From NCBI RefSeq assembly GCF_002572525.1, contig NZ_PDBS01000001.1, positions 620,001 to 684,000 of the forward strand: a stretch of DNA of 64,000 bases, read 5' to 3'. Of this stretch, positions 50,003 to 58,265 are shown piece after piece. The position numbers were made by a program, and so were the translations under genes. The number at the start of each line of letters is the position of its first letter. The first letter of the stretch is position 1. A model generated the notes under the pieces. The model had not been told where the DNA came from. It made no database searches and was given only the letters and a program-made list of their open reading frames with translations. The DNA comes from Natrinema sp. CBA1119. Its GTDB lineage: Archaea > Halobacteriota > Halobacteria > Halobacteriales > Natrialbaceae.

Positions 50003-51346
50003 CTACATCCAGGGGGGCGCGATGTGGTCGCCAGACGAATTGGCCGCGGGATAGACGAGTTCCTGATGTCCACCCTCGTCGTCCTCGTTTGCCTGCCACT
50101 GGGTGACCGGATAGTTCGAGATCTTTCCGTCGGTTCGTGTCTCCTTGGCGTCGTTCGGATAATCCGAGTCCTCGCCGTAGAGCGAAATCTCTGCGGCAGC
50201 ACCGGTGTACTCGACACTGTGCATCGCTTCGACGATGTCGTCGAGGTCGTCGTTGTAATTGATGGTGCCAGCCTCTTCGGCGACCTTGCTGTAGAAGTGG
50301 ATCGCGTCGTAGGTGTTGAACCCCATGTACATGGGCTTGGTCGGCGCACCATCGTCACCGTACTCGTCCTCGTAGGCTTCAACGAACTCCAGCGTCTTGT
50401 CAGTGATATCTGTAACCCCGCCACCGCCGGACTGGGCCGTCGTCTCGAAGCGACAAATTCCCTGCGTCTGTCCCCAGAACTCCGGATTCATCGATGCGAC
50501 GTGCGTACCTTCCACTGCGAAGGGGTACCGGTTCGTGATCCACGGCTTGAGTAGCTTCCCCTGTCCACCGGACGCGAAGAAACGGAGGACTGCGTCCACT
50601 CCTGCACTCTCGAGATCGTCCAGGATCGACGTGTAATTATCCGTGCTGAGGCTCACGGTATCGTCGTAGGGGACATCGAATCCGCGGCTCCTGAGTTCAT
50701 CCGGAAGCAGTTCCTGAAACGACTTGGTCCAAGCAGCTTCCTCGGACAGATGACCGAACGTGTTCCAGCCGTGTTCGTCGGAGAGGAACTCCGCGTAATC
50801 GGCCATCGCTTCGGCCTGCAGTTCGGAGTTGATCGGTCCCGTTCGGAAGATATTCTTGTTGTGTTCGTAGTCATCACCGGTCGTGTTCGCCATCGTACTC
50901 TGGTCCGCTGATCCCGTGATAATGAACGGAACGTCCTCGTCGGCGATGGTCCCGGTGATCCGCTGAGTGACCTCGCTCGAGAACGTGCCGACGATCAGAT
51001 CGACGTTGTCCTCTACGATCATCCGTTCGACGATCTCGGACGTTCCGCCCGGATCCGTTTCGGTGTTCTCCGAGATCAGTTCGATCTCCTGGTCGCGGAC
51101 CTTTCCGACTTCATCGACGGCGAGCTCGGCACTTCGTTCCGAGCCGACCCCCATCGCCATACCGGTCGGTGCGAGGTGACCGATTTTGAATATTCCATCA
51201 TCGTCATCGCCGCCGACGCCGCCGAGGCAGCCGGCCAGCGTCGTCGTCACGGCACCGGCACCGGCCGCTCCGAGAAACGTTCGGCGTCCGAGTGTGCCCT
51301 TACCATTCCTACCCAAGTTAAGATTATTATTATCTTCGTTAGCCAT
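50003..51346 (-). CDS. ABC importer amino-acid-type binding lipoprotein (LivK class)
   Basis: A 447-residue Tat lipoprotein with signal GRRTFLGAAGAGAV and lipobox LAGC. The mature domain is a periplasmic-binding-protein type I fold: FKIGHLAPTGMAMGVGSERS, ENTETDPGGTSEIVERMI, LIVGTFSSEVTQRITGTI, then the hinge region and AAEISLYGEDSDYPND at the C-terminal end. The family binds branched-chain amino acids, amides or urea; the ligand here is unresolved. It is the first gene of the first Liv operon, with an inverted repeat about 80-100 nt upstream. Confidence 0.92.
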   Translation of the reverse strand: MANEDNNNLNLGRNGKGTLGRRTFLGAAGAGAVTTTLAGCLGGVGGDDDDGIFKIGHLAPTGMAMGVGSERSAELAVDEVGKVRDQEIELISENTETDPGGTSEIVERMIVEDNVDLIVGTFSSEVTQRITGTIADEDVPFIITGSADQSTMANTTGDDYEHNKNIFRTGPINSELQAEAMADYAEFLSDEHGWNTFGHLSEEAAWTKSFQELLPDELRSRGFDVPYDDTVSLSTDNYTSILDDLESAGVDAVLRFFASGGQGKLLKPWITNRYPFAVEGTHVASMNPEFWGQTQGICRFETTAQSGGGGVTDITDKTLEFVEAYEDEYGDDGAPTKPMYMGFNTYDAIHFYSKVAEEAGTINYNDDLDDIVEAMHSVEYTGAAAEISLYGEDSDYPNDAKETRTDGKISNYPVTQWQANEDDEGGHQELVYPAANSSGDHIAPPWM

Positions 51347-51424
51347 TGTGTATCAGTGAGTTACCGATTCTCAGTCTCCAGTTTTGAGTCACCCGTAATA
51401 AAGGTGAGGGAAGTTAGCAAGGAT

Positions 51425-51443
51425 CTCGTGAACTATACACGAG
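51425..51443. promoter_or_regulatory. 6-bp perfect inverted repeat upstream of the Liv binding protein gene
   Basis: CTCGTG (51425-51430) and CACGAG (51438-51443) flank AACTATA, 79-97 nt before the ATG at 51346. A TATA-like taataaagg lies between them near 51396-51404. A repressor/activator site is plausible. Confidence 0.4.
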
Positions 51444-51532
51444 TGTTGTGTTTTACTTCTCTCTCGAGTTACGCGGAGGAACAGGTGACGGAGGAATGCG
51501 CCGCTCGAGCCCGAGCGGCCATCAACTGCCGT

Positions 51533-52501
51533 TCAACGGACTTCGTCCTCGATCCCGGCCGGCTCCTCGAGGAGTCGATACTCGCCGCGTTCGAACGCGA
51601 CGACGCCGTCGTGGCGGAGGTGATCGAGATGGGCGAAGGCCTCCCCCGGTCCGTGGACGATATGGATCCCCTCGAGGTCGCCGAACAGGTGGGCGCTGAC
51701 CGTCCAGGCGTCGGCCGGGCCGTGGTCATCCAGAAACGCGAGGATCGTGTCCGTTCGCTCGCGGTGGTGCTCGAGGATCGCCTCGGCGCGGGCGGTCGGC
51801 TCCGCGATCGGATCACGGTGGCCGGGCCAGACCCGCTCGTAGTCGCGGTCGATGAGTCGATCCAACGTCGCGACGTAGCGCTCGAGCGGGCGCTCGACCC
51901 GGACGTCCGCGCCGCCGACGTTCGGCGTGTACACCGGCAGGATAGCGTCGCCGACGAACGCCTCGTCGCCGCTCTCGGTTTCGAAACAGCACAGCCCCGC
52001 CGCGTGTCCCGGCGCGTGCACCGTCTCGAGCGTTCGACCGCCGACCGCGAGTCTCTCCCCGTCCTCGATCGGGGTCGGGTCGGCCGGTGATCCCTCGATC
52101 TCCGCGGACTCGAAGAAGGCGAGGAGTTCGGCTCGTGCATCGTCGGGGACGCCCCACTCCTCGAGGAGTTCCCGACGCCGCTCCTCGACGGCGGCGACGG
52201 CGGCGGGATCCTGTGCGACCAGCGGGGCGTCGGCCTCGTGGACGTAGACGGTCGCGTCGCTTTCGGCCTGAATTTCGCCGGCCAGTCCGGCGTGGTCGAC
52301 GTGGAAGTGGGTGAGGACGATGTCGTCGACGTCGGTGAACTCGTAGCCGCGCTCGGCGAGCCCCTCGCGGAGGTCTCGGCGGATGTCGTCGGTGGCGATG
52401 CCGGTATCGACGAGTGCGAGTTCGTCGGCGTCGTCGTCGGCGAGGACGTAGGCGTTGTTCCGGCCCTCGAACTCCTCGTTTCCGAGTACGATGCGGTCCA
52501 T
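51533..52501 (-). CDS. MBL-fold metallo-hydrolase
   Basis: This ~322-residue protein begins MDRIVLGNEEFEGRNNAYVL and has the metallo-beta-lactamase motif VLTHFHVDHAGLAGEI (HxHxDH). The second His is in HAPGHAAGLCCFE, the bridging Asp in AFVGDAILPV and the last His in VWPGHRDPI. A C-terminal winged-helix-like domain (ADAWTVSAHLFGDLEGIHIV) matches the LACTB2/haloarchaeal hydrolase type. It hydrolyses a thioester, lactone or RNA; the substrate is unknown. The start at MDRIVL was preferred; five extra codons lie upstream. Copy D of the dispersed element follows it on the 5' side. Confidence 0.87.
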   Translation of the reverse strand: MDRIVLGNEEFEGRNNAYVLADDDADELALVDTGIATDDIRRDLREGLAERGYEFTDVDDIVLTHFHVDHAGLAGEIQAESDATVYVHEADAPLVAQDPAAVAAVEERRRELLEEWGVPDDARAELLAFFESAEIEGSPADPTPIEDGERLAVGGRTLETVHAPGHAAGLCCFETESGDEAFVGDAILPVYTPNVGGADVRVERPLERYVATLDRLIDRDYERVWPGHRDPIAEPTARAEAILEHHRERTDTILAFLDDHGPADAWTVSAHLFGDLEGIHIVHGPGEAFAHLDHLRHDGVVAFERGEYRLLEEPAGIEDEVR

Positions 52502-52630
52502 ATCGGCTACCCACATGTTGTCCGCTAATAATTCGCGCGATAGCGGAACTGGACGAGGCGAAGGGACGGTCCCGCTCGGCTCGATAAAACGTCAGTAACT
52601 GCTCAAGTACAGTGCGGATAGAGAGAGTTC

Positions 52631-52820
52631 TGATGGAAAGGAGTGAGAAGAAATATCCTGCTATCGTGGCACCACGGAATCGCCACGCCCTCCCCAGCCG
52701 ATTCACTCACTCCCTGCAGTCGCTCGCTCATCCCACGCGCAATATCGTCAGCTGACCTCACTCTCGTTCGGCCAGCCGACAGCGCGCGCCACCGCACGTC
52801 GGTTGGTCAGGCTGAGCGAG
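52631..52820 (-). repeat. Dispersed structured element, copy D
   Basis: Minus-orientation copy between the MBL hydrolase and gatB. On its strand the order is cagcctgacc, ggtggcgcgcgctg, then an 11-pair arm (GTCGGCTGGCC/GGTCAGCTGAC with two G-T pairs) around loop gaacgagagtga. It continues with gcgtgggatgagcgagcga, ggctggggagggcgtggcga flanked by GAATCG/CGATTC, and gccacgatagcaggatattt. It is the same orientation as copy B. Confidence 0.85.
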
Positions 52821-52855
52821 AGAGCAAAAGCGGAACGTGACCACGAAACCGCCAA

Positions 52856-54352
52856 TTAGCTCTCGAGTTCGGCCCGCAGCAACTGATTCACGTCACCGGG
52901 GTCCGCGCTCCCGCCGGTCTTCTGCATAACCTGGCCGACGAGGAAGTTGATCGCGCCGTCGTCGCCCGACTCGTAGTCGTCGACGGCGTCCGGGTTCTCG
53001 TCGATTGCGTCGACGACGGCCTGTTGGACTTCGTCCTCGCCGGTCTTGCCCAGTCCCTCCTCGGCGACGACTTCCTCCGGCGTTCGGCCGTCGTCCAGCA
53101 TCGATCGCAGAACCGTCTCGCGGGCGTTCTTCGCCGTGATCTCGTCCTCCGCGACGAGTTCGACGAGCCGTTTGATCTCCTCGAGGCGGCCCTCGATCTC
53201 GGTGATCTCGATGTCGCGGTAGTTGAGTTCGCCCAGCAGGTTGTCCGCGACCCACGTGGCGGCGAGGTCGGGATCGAACTCGCCGGCGACGTCCTCGTAG
53301 AAGTCCGCGACCTGTTTCGTCGAGGTGAGCTTCGAGGCGGCCTCCTCGCTCAGATCGTACTCCGCCTGAAACCGCTCGCGGCGGGCCGAGGGGAGTTCGG
53401 GAATCTCGATTTCGTCTTTCCAGTCCGAGACCCGCAGCGGCGGGAGGTCCGCCTCCTCGAAGTAGCGGTAGTCCTTCTCCTCTTCCTTCGAGCGCATCGA
53501 GACGGTGATTCCCCGCGACTCGTCCCAGTGGCGGGTCTCCTGTTCGACCGCGCGCCCGCGCTGGATGGCGTTCTTCTGGCGAGTCTCCTCATAGGCCAGG
53601 GCCTTCTCCGCGCCCTTGTGACTCGAGATATTCTTGACCTCGGTCCGGTTGGCTGCCTCGAGCGCGTCCGTCCCGATCTCGTCGGTATCGTCGCCGTCGA
53701 TCGCTTCGTCGGGGATGATCGAGAGGTTGGCGTCGATCCGCAGGCTGCCGTCGCGTTCGGCGTCGAAGACGCCCAGGTACTCGAGGACCTCCTCGAGTTC
53801 GGCCAGAAACGCGCGCACCTCGCCGGGACTGCGGAAGTCCGGCGCGGTGACGATTTCCATCAGCGGCGTCCCCGCGCGATTGTAGTCGACGAGGGTGTAC
53901 TCCGCCGAATCGATGCCGCCACCGCCGCCGACGTGCTGGAGGCTTCCCGGGTCCTCCTCGAGGTGGGCGCGCTCGATCGCGACGGTTCGGCGCTGACCCT
54001 CGACGGAAATCTCGAGTTCGCCCTCCTGACAGATCGGCTCGTCGTACTGGGTGATCTGGAAGTTCTTGGGCAGGTCGGGGTAGTAGTAGTTCTTCCGGTG
54101 GAAGCGGGTCTCTTCGGGGATCTCGGCGTCGATCGCCTTGCCGATCTTGACGGCGGCCTCGACGGCTCCCTCGTTGAGCACCGGCAGCGCCCCCGGCAGG
54201 CCGAGACAGACCGGGCAGACGTTGTCGTTGGGCTCGTCGCTCGGCTCGGTCGAACAGCCACAGAAGATCTTCGTGTCGGTCTCCAGCTGGACGTGGACCT
54301 CGAGCCCGATGACGGTCACGAGGTCGCCCTGCTGGACGGTCTGGGCAGTCAT
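52856..54352 (-). CDS. gatB: Asp/Glu-tRNA(Asn/Gln) amidotransferase subunit B
   Basis: This 498-residue GatB subunit phosphorylates and amidates Glu-tRNA(Gln) or Asp-tRNA(Asn) to give Gln- or Asn-tRNA. TVIGLEVHVQLETDTKIFCGC is the N-terminal motif; a zinc cluster with CGCSTEP and VCPVCLGLPG (four Cys) follows. NYYYPDLPKNFQITQYDEP and RTEVKNISSHKGAEKALAYE are family segments. The C-terminal YqeY tail domain is present (DPDLAATWVADNLLGEL onwards). The start MTAQTVQQGD was chosen because upstream codons are not conserved in type. It is single on the minus strand between the dispersed element and the toxin-antitoxin locus. Confidence 0.96.
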   Translation of the reverse strand: MTAQTVQQGDLVTVIGLEVHVQLETDTKIFCGCSTEPSDEPNDNVCPVCLGLPGALPVLNEGAVEAAVKIGKAIDAEIPEETRFHRKNYYYPDLPKNFQITQYDEPICQEGELEISVEGQRRTVAIERAHLEEDPGSLQHVGGGGGIDSAEYTLVDYNRAGTPLMEIVTAPDFRSPGEVRAFLAELEEVLEYLGVFDAERDGSLRIDANLSIIPDEAIDGDDTDEIGTDALEAANRTEVKNISSHKGAEKALAYEETRQKNAIQRGRAVEQETRHWDESRGITVSMRSKEEEKDYRYFEEADLPPLRVSDWKDEIEIPELPSARRERFQAEYDLSEEAASKLTSTKQVADFYEDVAGEFDPDLAATWVADNLLGELNYRDIEITEIEGRLEEIKRLVELVAEDEITAKNARETVLRSMLDDGRTPEEVVAEEGLGKTGEDEVQQAVVDAIDENPDAVDDYESGDDGAINFLVGQVMQKTGGSADPGDVNQLLRAELES

Positions 54353-54416
54353 TGAAGACCGATTCGGCCCCGCGGGGGTAAAACGTAACGGGACGCGCTC
54401 GTTTGGTCTCAACCAA

Positions 54417-54436
54417 ATAGTGTGCCACTACACTAT
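54417..54436. promoter_or_regulatory. Inverted repeat overlapping the TATA box of the antitoxin gene
   Basis: ATAGTGT (54417-54423) and ACACTAT (54430-54436) are perfect reverse complements with a 6-bp spacer. The right arm runs into CTATATTTG (54433-54441), a TATA box 25-33 nt before the ATG at 54466. Binding by the AbrB-type product would block the promoter, as in autoregulated antitoxins. Confidence 0.6.
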
Positions 54437-54465
54437 ATTTGTATCTTCGACACCTACCGTCGAGT

Positions 54466-54711
54466 ATGAGTACCGATCGGATCGACGCCGAAAGCAAGGT
54501 CTCCGGAAATCAGGCCAATATTCCCGCGCGAATCCGGCGGCGACTCGACATCGATGACGGCGACCGACTTCGATGGAACGTCGAGGACGATGGAACGGTC
54601 CGGGTAGAGGTCGTTCACCGTCGTGGCGGTTCGTTCGCGGATTTCACGGGATACGACGGTGACGAGGAGACTGACGCAACGACGGATCACGACGCATGGG
54701 GAGTCGAATAA
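54466..54711 (+). CDS. AbrB/MazE-type antitoxin candidate
   Basis: This 81-residue protein has a swapped-hairpin AbrB domain: ESKVSGNQANIPARIRRRLD and IDDGDRLRWNVEDDGTVRVE match the SpoVT-AbrB signature (K-V-x-x...IP..IR..L.I..GD.L). The acidic C-terminal tail (DEETDATTDHDAWGVE) could wrap the toxin. The gene ends exactly at the base before the PIN gene, with no spacing. The start is given by the TATA box position: the ATG at 54466 matches a leaderless transcript, and the in-frame codons before it are rejected. The toxin-antitoxin role is inferred from the pair. Confidence 0.8.
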   Translation: MSTDRIDAESKVSGNQANIPARIRRRLDIDDGDRLRWNVEDDGTVRVEVVHRRGGSFADFTGYDGDEETDATTDHDAWGVE

Positions 54712-55146
54712 ATGCCGCGTGCGGTCGTCGATACGTCGGTACTGTTCACTGCGAGTTACCGTCGGGACGGGGCATACGAAGACGCGCTTCCGATTCTTCG
54801 CGGGATGGACGATCAGTCCTTACCCGAAGCCGTCATACTCGATTTCGTTCTCGCAGAGACGCTCAACGGACTGACGACGTACGCTGGTCACGATCCGTCC
54901 GTTGATTTTCTCGACCGCATAGAAGAAAACGACAGATTCCACATCGTCTCGCCAGCAGCGGATACGTTGCCGATAACAAAATCGTTGTTTCGCCGGCACA
55001 GAGGCCTTTCGTTCGTCGACGCGTGCATCGTCGCGTATATGCAAGCCAACGACATCGAATATCTGTACGCGTTCGACGACGATTTCGATCGCATCGACGA
55101 CATCACTCGCCTCGAGACGGCGACCAATCCGTACGACCCGCGCTGA
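54712..55146 (+). CDS. PIN-domain protein (VapC-like) toxin candidate
   Basis: A 144-residue PIN endonuclease. The conserved acids are at Asp7 (VVDTSVLFTAS), Glu49 (VLAETLNGLTTYAG), Asp103 (SFVDACIVAYM) and near Asp122-124 (YAFDDDFDRID). These residues bind the metal ions of the RNase site. PIN toxins cleave tRNA or mRNA and are held by the partner antitoxin. It begins immediately after the AbrB-type gene (0 bp) and ends directly at the stop of the convergent acyl-CoA synthetase. VapC-like identity is clear; toxicity is untested. Confidence 0.87.
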   Translation: MPRAVVDTSVLFTASYRRDGAYEDALPILRGMDDQSLPEAVILDFVLAETLNGLTTYAGHDPSVDFLDRIEENDRFHIVSPAADTLPITKSLFRRHRGLSFVDACIVAYMQANDIEYLYAFDDDFDRIDDITRLETATNPYDPR

Positions 55147-57177
55147 CTACCGCGCGTCCTCGAGTTCCTCGAGCGCTGCCGGATTCTCGATGCTACTCAT
55201 GTCGCCGAGATCTTCCCCGGTGTAGGCCGCCTGAATGGCCCGTCGGATAATCTTGCCCGACTGGGTCTTGGGGAACTCGTCGACGAACAGCACCTCGCGC
55301 GGGCGGAACGGTTTGCCCAGCTCCTCGCCGACCTGGGCGCGCAGTTCCTCGCGGAGGTCGTCCGTTTCCTCGACGCCCGCCTCGAGGACGACGTAGGCGA
55401 CGACGGCGGTGCCGGTGGTGTCGTCGGGCGCGCCGATCGCGGCGGCCTGATTGACTGCCTCGTGGTCGATGAGCGCGCCTTCGACCTCCGCCGGACCGAC
55501 CTTGCGGCCGGCCACGTTGAGGGCGTCGTCGGCGCGGCCGTGGAGGAACCAGAAGCCGTCGTCGTCCTTCTGGGCCCAGTCGCCGTGGTCCCACATGGGC
55601 GGGTCCCGGAACGTCGACCAGTACTCCTCGAGGTAGCGCTCGTCGCCCGACCAGAGCGATTTGGTCATCGACGGACAGGAGTCGCGGGCGACGAGATAGC
55701 CCCGCTCGTTGTCCTCCCGGACGGAGTTCCCCTCGCGATCGACGATGTCGATGTCCATGCCGAGGCCGGGGCCACCGAGCGTGCAGGGTTTCAGCGGTTC
55801 AGTGGGCAGCGGCGTCAGGAAACAGCCGCAGATCTCGGTCCCCCCGGAGATGTTGATGATCGGCGACTCGCCGCCGCCCACGTTCTCGTAGAACCAGTGC
55901 CAGGACTCGGGGTCCCAGGGCTCGCCCGTCGAGCCGAGGATCCGGAGCGAAGAGAGGTCGTGGCCGGAGAGCCACTCGTCCCCGTGCTTGCGGAGTGCCC
56001 GAATGGCGGTCGGTGAGATGCCGAACTGGGTGAGCTTGTGGCGGTCGATCATCTCCCAGAACCGATCCGGGTCGGGATAGTCCGGCGCGCCCTCGTACAT
56101 GAAGACGGTGCCGCCGAAGGTGTGGGTCCCGATCAGACTCCAGGGCCCCATCATCCAGCCGATATCGGACACCCAGAAGAAGCGGTCGGCGGGCTTGAGG
56201 TCCATGCCGAAGTAGACCTCCTTCGGACACTGGACCTGGACACCCGCGTGCGTATGCACAATTCCTTTCGGCTTCCCCGTCGTCCCCGACGAATAGAGGA
56301 GCATCGACTCCTGACTCGAGTCGAGCGATTTCGTCTCGTACTCGTCGTCCTGACTCTCGACGGCGTCGGCCCACCACTCGTCGCGATCGTCGATCCAGGG
56401 AATTTCAGGTTCGCTGGTCGCGGAGCTGGCCCCTAATCTGTCGAAGACGATCGTGTGTTCGACGTGCCCGGCCTCCTCGATCGCCTCGTCGGCGGCGGAT
56501 TTGAGGAAGACCGGGTCGCCGCGACGGTAGAAGCCGTCGCCGGTAAAGAGCACGGAACACTCGGAATCCGCGATCCGGGTAGCGGCTGCGTCGACGCCAA
56601 ATCCGGAGAAGATCGGCACGGCGATCGCACCGACCTTGAAACAGCCATAGAGGATCGAGACGACTTCGGGGACCATCGGCATGTAGAGCCCCACGGTATC
56701 GTCCGTTCCGATACCGCGTTCCTCGAGCGCGTTCGCGACCCGGTTCGCTTGCCGGTGGAGTTCGTGGTAGGTCACCTCCCGGACCTCGCCATGCTCGCCC
56801 TCCCAGATGGTGGCGACTTTGTTCCGGCGCTCCTCGTCGACGGCCGCGTGGCGATCGACGACGTTGTGGGCGATGTTGAGTTCGCCGCCGGGGTACCAGT
56901 CGGTGAACTGCGGCCCGTCGCTATTATCGCGGACCTCGTCGTACTCCTCGTCAAACTCGATCCCGAGGTAGTCGACCAGTTCGTCCCAGAACCAGTCGAC
57001 GCCGCTCTCGGGTTCCCCCTCGAGTTCGGTCGTCGTCCGTTCGATGAGGTCGTCGTAGTCGTCGATCCCGTACGTCTGCATGAACTCGGCGACGTTGGTC
57101 GATTCGACGAACTCCTGGCTCGGTTCGTGAGCGATCTCGTCGATATCCTCGAGACTCGGGCTGGTGTTTCCGGGCAT
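55147..57177 (-). CDS. AMP-forming acyl-CoA synthetase (acetate/acetoacetate type)
   Basis: A 676-residue ANL ligase. The N-terminal ACAS region (from FWDELVDYLGIEFDEEYDE) is followed by the P-loop YSSGTTGKPKGIVHTHAG, ILGSTGEPWDPESWHWFYEN, NISGGTEICGCFLTPLP, the hinge FLHGRADDALNVAGRKVGPA and the catalytic Lys in TQSGKIIRRAI near the end. It activates a short acid with ATP to acyl-AMP, then CoA. The size and ACAS_N point to acetyl-, propionyl- or acetoacetyl-CoA synthetase. It starts 3 bp after the SDR stop, so the two are one operon. Confidence 0.88.
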   Translation of the reverse strand: MPGNTSPSLEDIDEIAHEPSQEFVESTNVAEFMQTYGIDDYDDLIERTTTELEGEPESGVDWFWDELVDYLGIEFDEEYDEVRDNSDGPQFTDWYPGGELNIAHNVVDRHAAVDEERRNKVATIWEGEHGEVREVTYHELHRQANRVANALEERGIGTDDTVGLYMPMVPEVVSILYGCFKVGAIAVPIFSGFGVDAAATRIADSECSVLFTGDGFYRRGDPVFLKSAADEAIEEAGHVEHTIVFDRLGASSATSEPEIPWIDDRDEWWADAVESQDDEYETKSLDSSQESMLLYSSGTTGKPKGIVHTHAGVQVQCPKEVYFGMDLKPADRFFWVSDIGWMMGPWSLIGTHTFGGTVFMYEGAPDYPDPDRFWEMIDRHKLTQFGISPTAIRALRKHGDEWLSGHDLSSLRILGSTGEPWDPESWHWFYENVGGGESPIINISGGTEICGCFLTPLPTEPLKPCTLGGPGLGMDIDIVDREGNSVREDNERGYLVARDSCPSMTKSLWSGDERYLEEYWSTFRDPPMWDHGDWAQKDDDGFWFLHGRADDALNVAGRKVGPAEVEGALIDHEAVNQAAAIGAPDDTTGTAVVAYVVLEAGVEETDDLREELRAQVGEELGKPFRPREVLFVDEFPKTQSGKIIRRAIQAAYTGEDLGDMSSIENPAALEELEDAR

Positions 57178-57179
57178 TG

Positions 57180-58037
57180 TTACTCGTAGGTAAGCGTCAT
57201 ACCACCATCAAACAACAGGTCGCCGCCGTCGAGGTGTCGGCCGAGATCGGAGAAGCCGAGCAGGTAGAGGTTAGCGACGTCAATCGGTTCCATCATTTCC
57301 TTGACGCGGGACTGGCCGAGCATCACGTCCTCGATCACCTCGTTAACGCTGATACCGCGCTGTTCGGCGGTGTCCTCGAGCTGGGCCGTCACCAGCGGTG
57401 TCTTCACGTAACCGGTGCTGATCGAGAACGCGCGGATCTGCCCGTTGCCCTCGGCGGCGATCGACTGTGTTAGCCCGCGCAGGCCGAACTTCGAGACGTT
57501 GTAGGCGACCTTGTCGCTCGTGACGTAGTGGCCGTGGACCGAGGCCATGTTTCCGACGCAGCCCGCGCCGTCCTCGGTCTCCCGAAAGTGAGGAATACAG
57601 AGCTTCGAGAGATAGAGCGGTGCCCGGAGCATAATCCGGTGCATCGTATCGTACGTCTCCATCGGGAACTCGTCGATCGGATCGATGTGTTGCATCCCAG
57701 CGACGTTCGCGAGGTACTTGATATCACCCAGTTCGGCGCCCTCCTCGACAACCCGCTCTATGTCGTCGTCGTCGGTCAGGTTTCCGGGGATCAGCTCGAT
57801 TGCCCCCTCGAGGCCGAGTTCCTCGCCGCGGTCGACGGTCCCCGCGAGACCGTCCTCGTCGATGTCCGTGGCCGCGACGGTCAGTCCGTTGCCGGCGGCG
57901 GCCAGCGCGGTCGCCCGGCCGATGCCGGAGGCGGCGCCCGTCACAAGACAGACGTTGCGATCGGTAAACGAGTCGTCCGGGAACGGATAGATGTCGTCGC
58001 GTGCCACCGTCGGTGGCGTGACGTTGTTCTGAGACAT
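57180..58037 (-). CDS. SDR dehydrogenase, 3-hydroxybutyrate-dehydrogenase-like
   Basis: A 285-residue short-chain dehydrogenase. NAD-binding TGAASGIGRATALAAAG and NVAGMQHIDPI; catalytic Ser in NMASVHGHYVTSDKVAYNVSK with the YxxxK; then GYVKTPLVTAQLEDTAEQRGIS. The YVKTPLV and VMLGQ segments resemble bacterial D-3-hydroxybutyrate dehydrogenase, which interconverts 3-hydroxybutyrate and acetoacetate. A Shine-Dalgarno-like GAAGGAG lies next to the ATG. The inverted repeat 24-45 nt upstream suggests an operator. It is 2 bp from the acyl-CoA synthetase gene. The exact substrate remains an inference. Confidence 0.8.
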   Translation of the reverse strand: MSQNNVTPPTVARDDIYPFPDDSFTDRNVCLVTGAASGIGRATALAAAGNGLTVAATDIDEDGLAGTVDRGEELGLEGAIELIPGNLTDDDDIERVVEEGAELGDIKYLANVAGMQHIDPIDEFPMETYDTMHRIMLRAPLYLSKLCIPHFRETEDGAGCVGNMASVHGHYVTSDKVAYNVSKFGLRGLTQSIAAEGNGQIRAFSISTGYVKTPLVTAQLEDTAEQRGISVNEVIEDVMLGQSRVKEMMEPIDVANLYLLGFSDLGRHLDGGDLLFDGGMTLTYE

Positions 58038-58060
58038 TCTCCTTCGGGTACTCGTTCGGT

Positions 58061-58082
58061 AGAGACGCCCTAAAACGTCTCT
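58061..58082. promoter_or_regulatory. 7-bp perfect inverted repeat upstream of the SDR gene
   Basis: AGAGACG (58061-58067) and CGTCTCT (58076-58082) are separated by 8 bp, 24-45 nt upstream of the SDR ATG (58037). A TATA box (TTTATATG on the minus strand, about 58087-58094) lies just beyond, so the repeat covers the transcript start. The divergently encoded bat-type regulator is a candidate binder. Confidence 0.55.
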
Positions 58083-58265
58083 ATTAACATATAAACGGCG
58101 ACATCTACCTCGACCGACAGAGCACGAGTGAGAGTGCGAGAGAGCGGCTGTGCGCTCGTTTCGCCGGTCGTACCGAACAATCAGATACCCAGTATGTCTA
58201 CCTATACAGCCCATGTATAATAACAACTATTAATACATTGTATGGCAGTGTTCCTCTCAGTAGCG

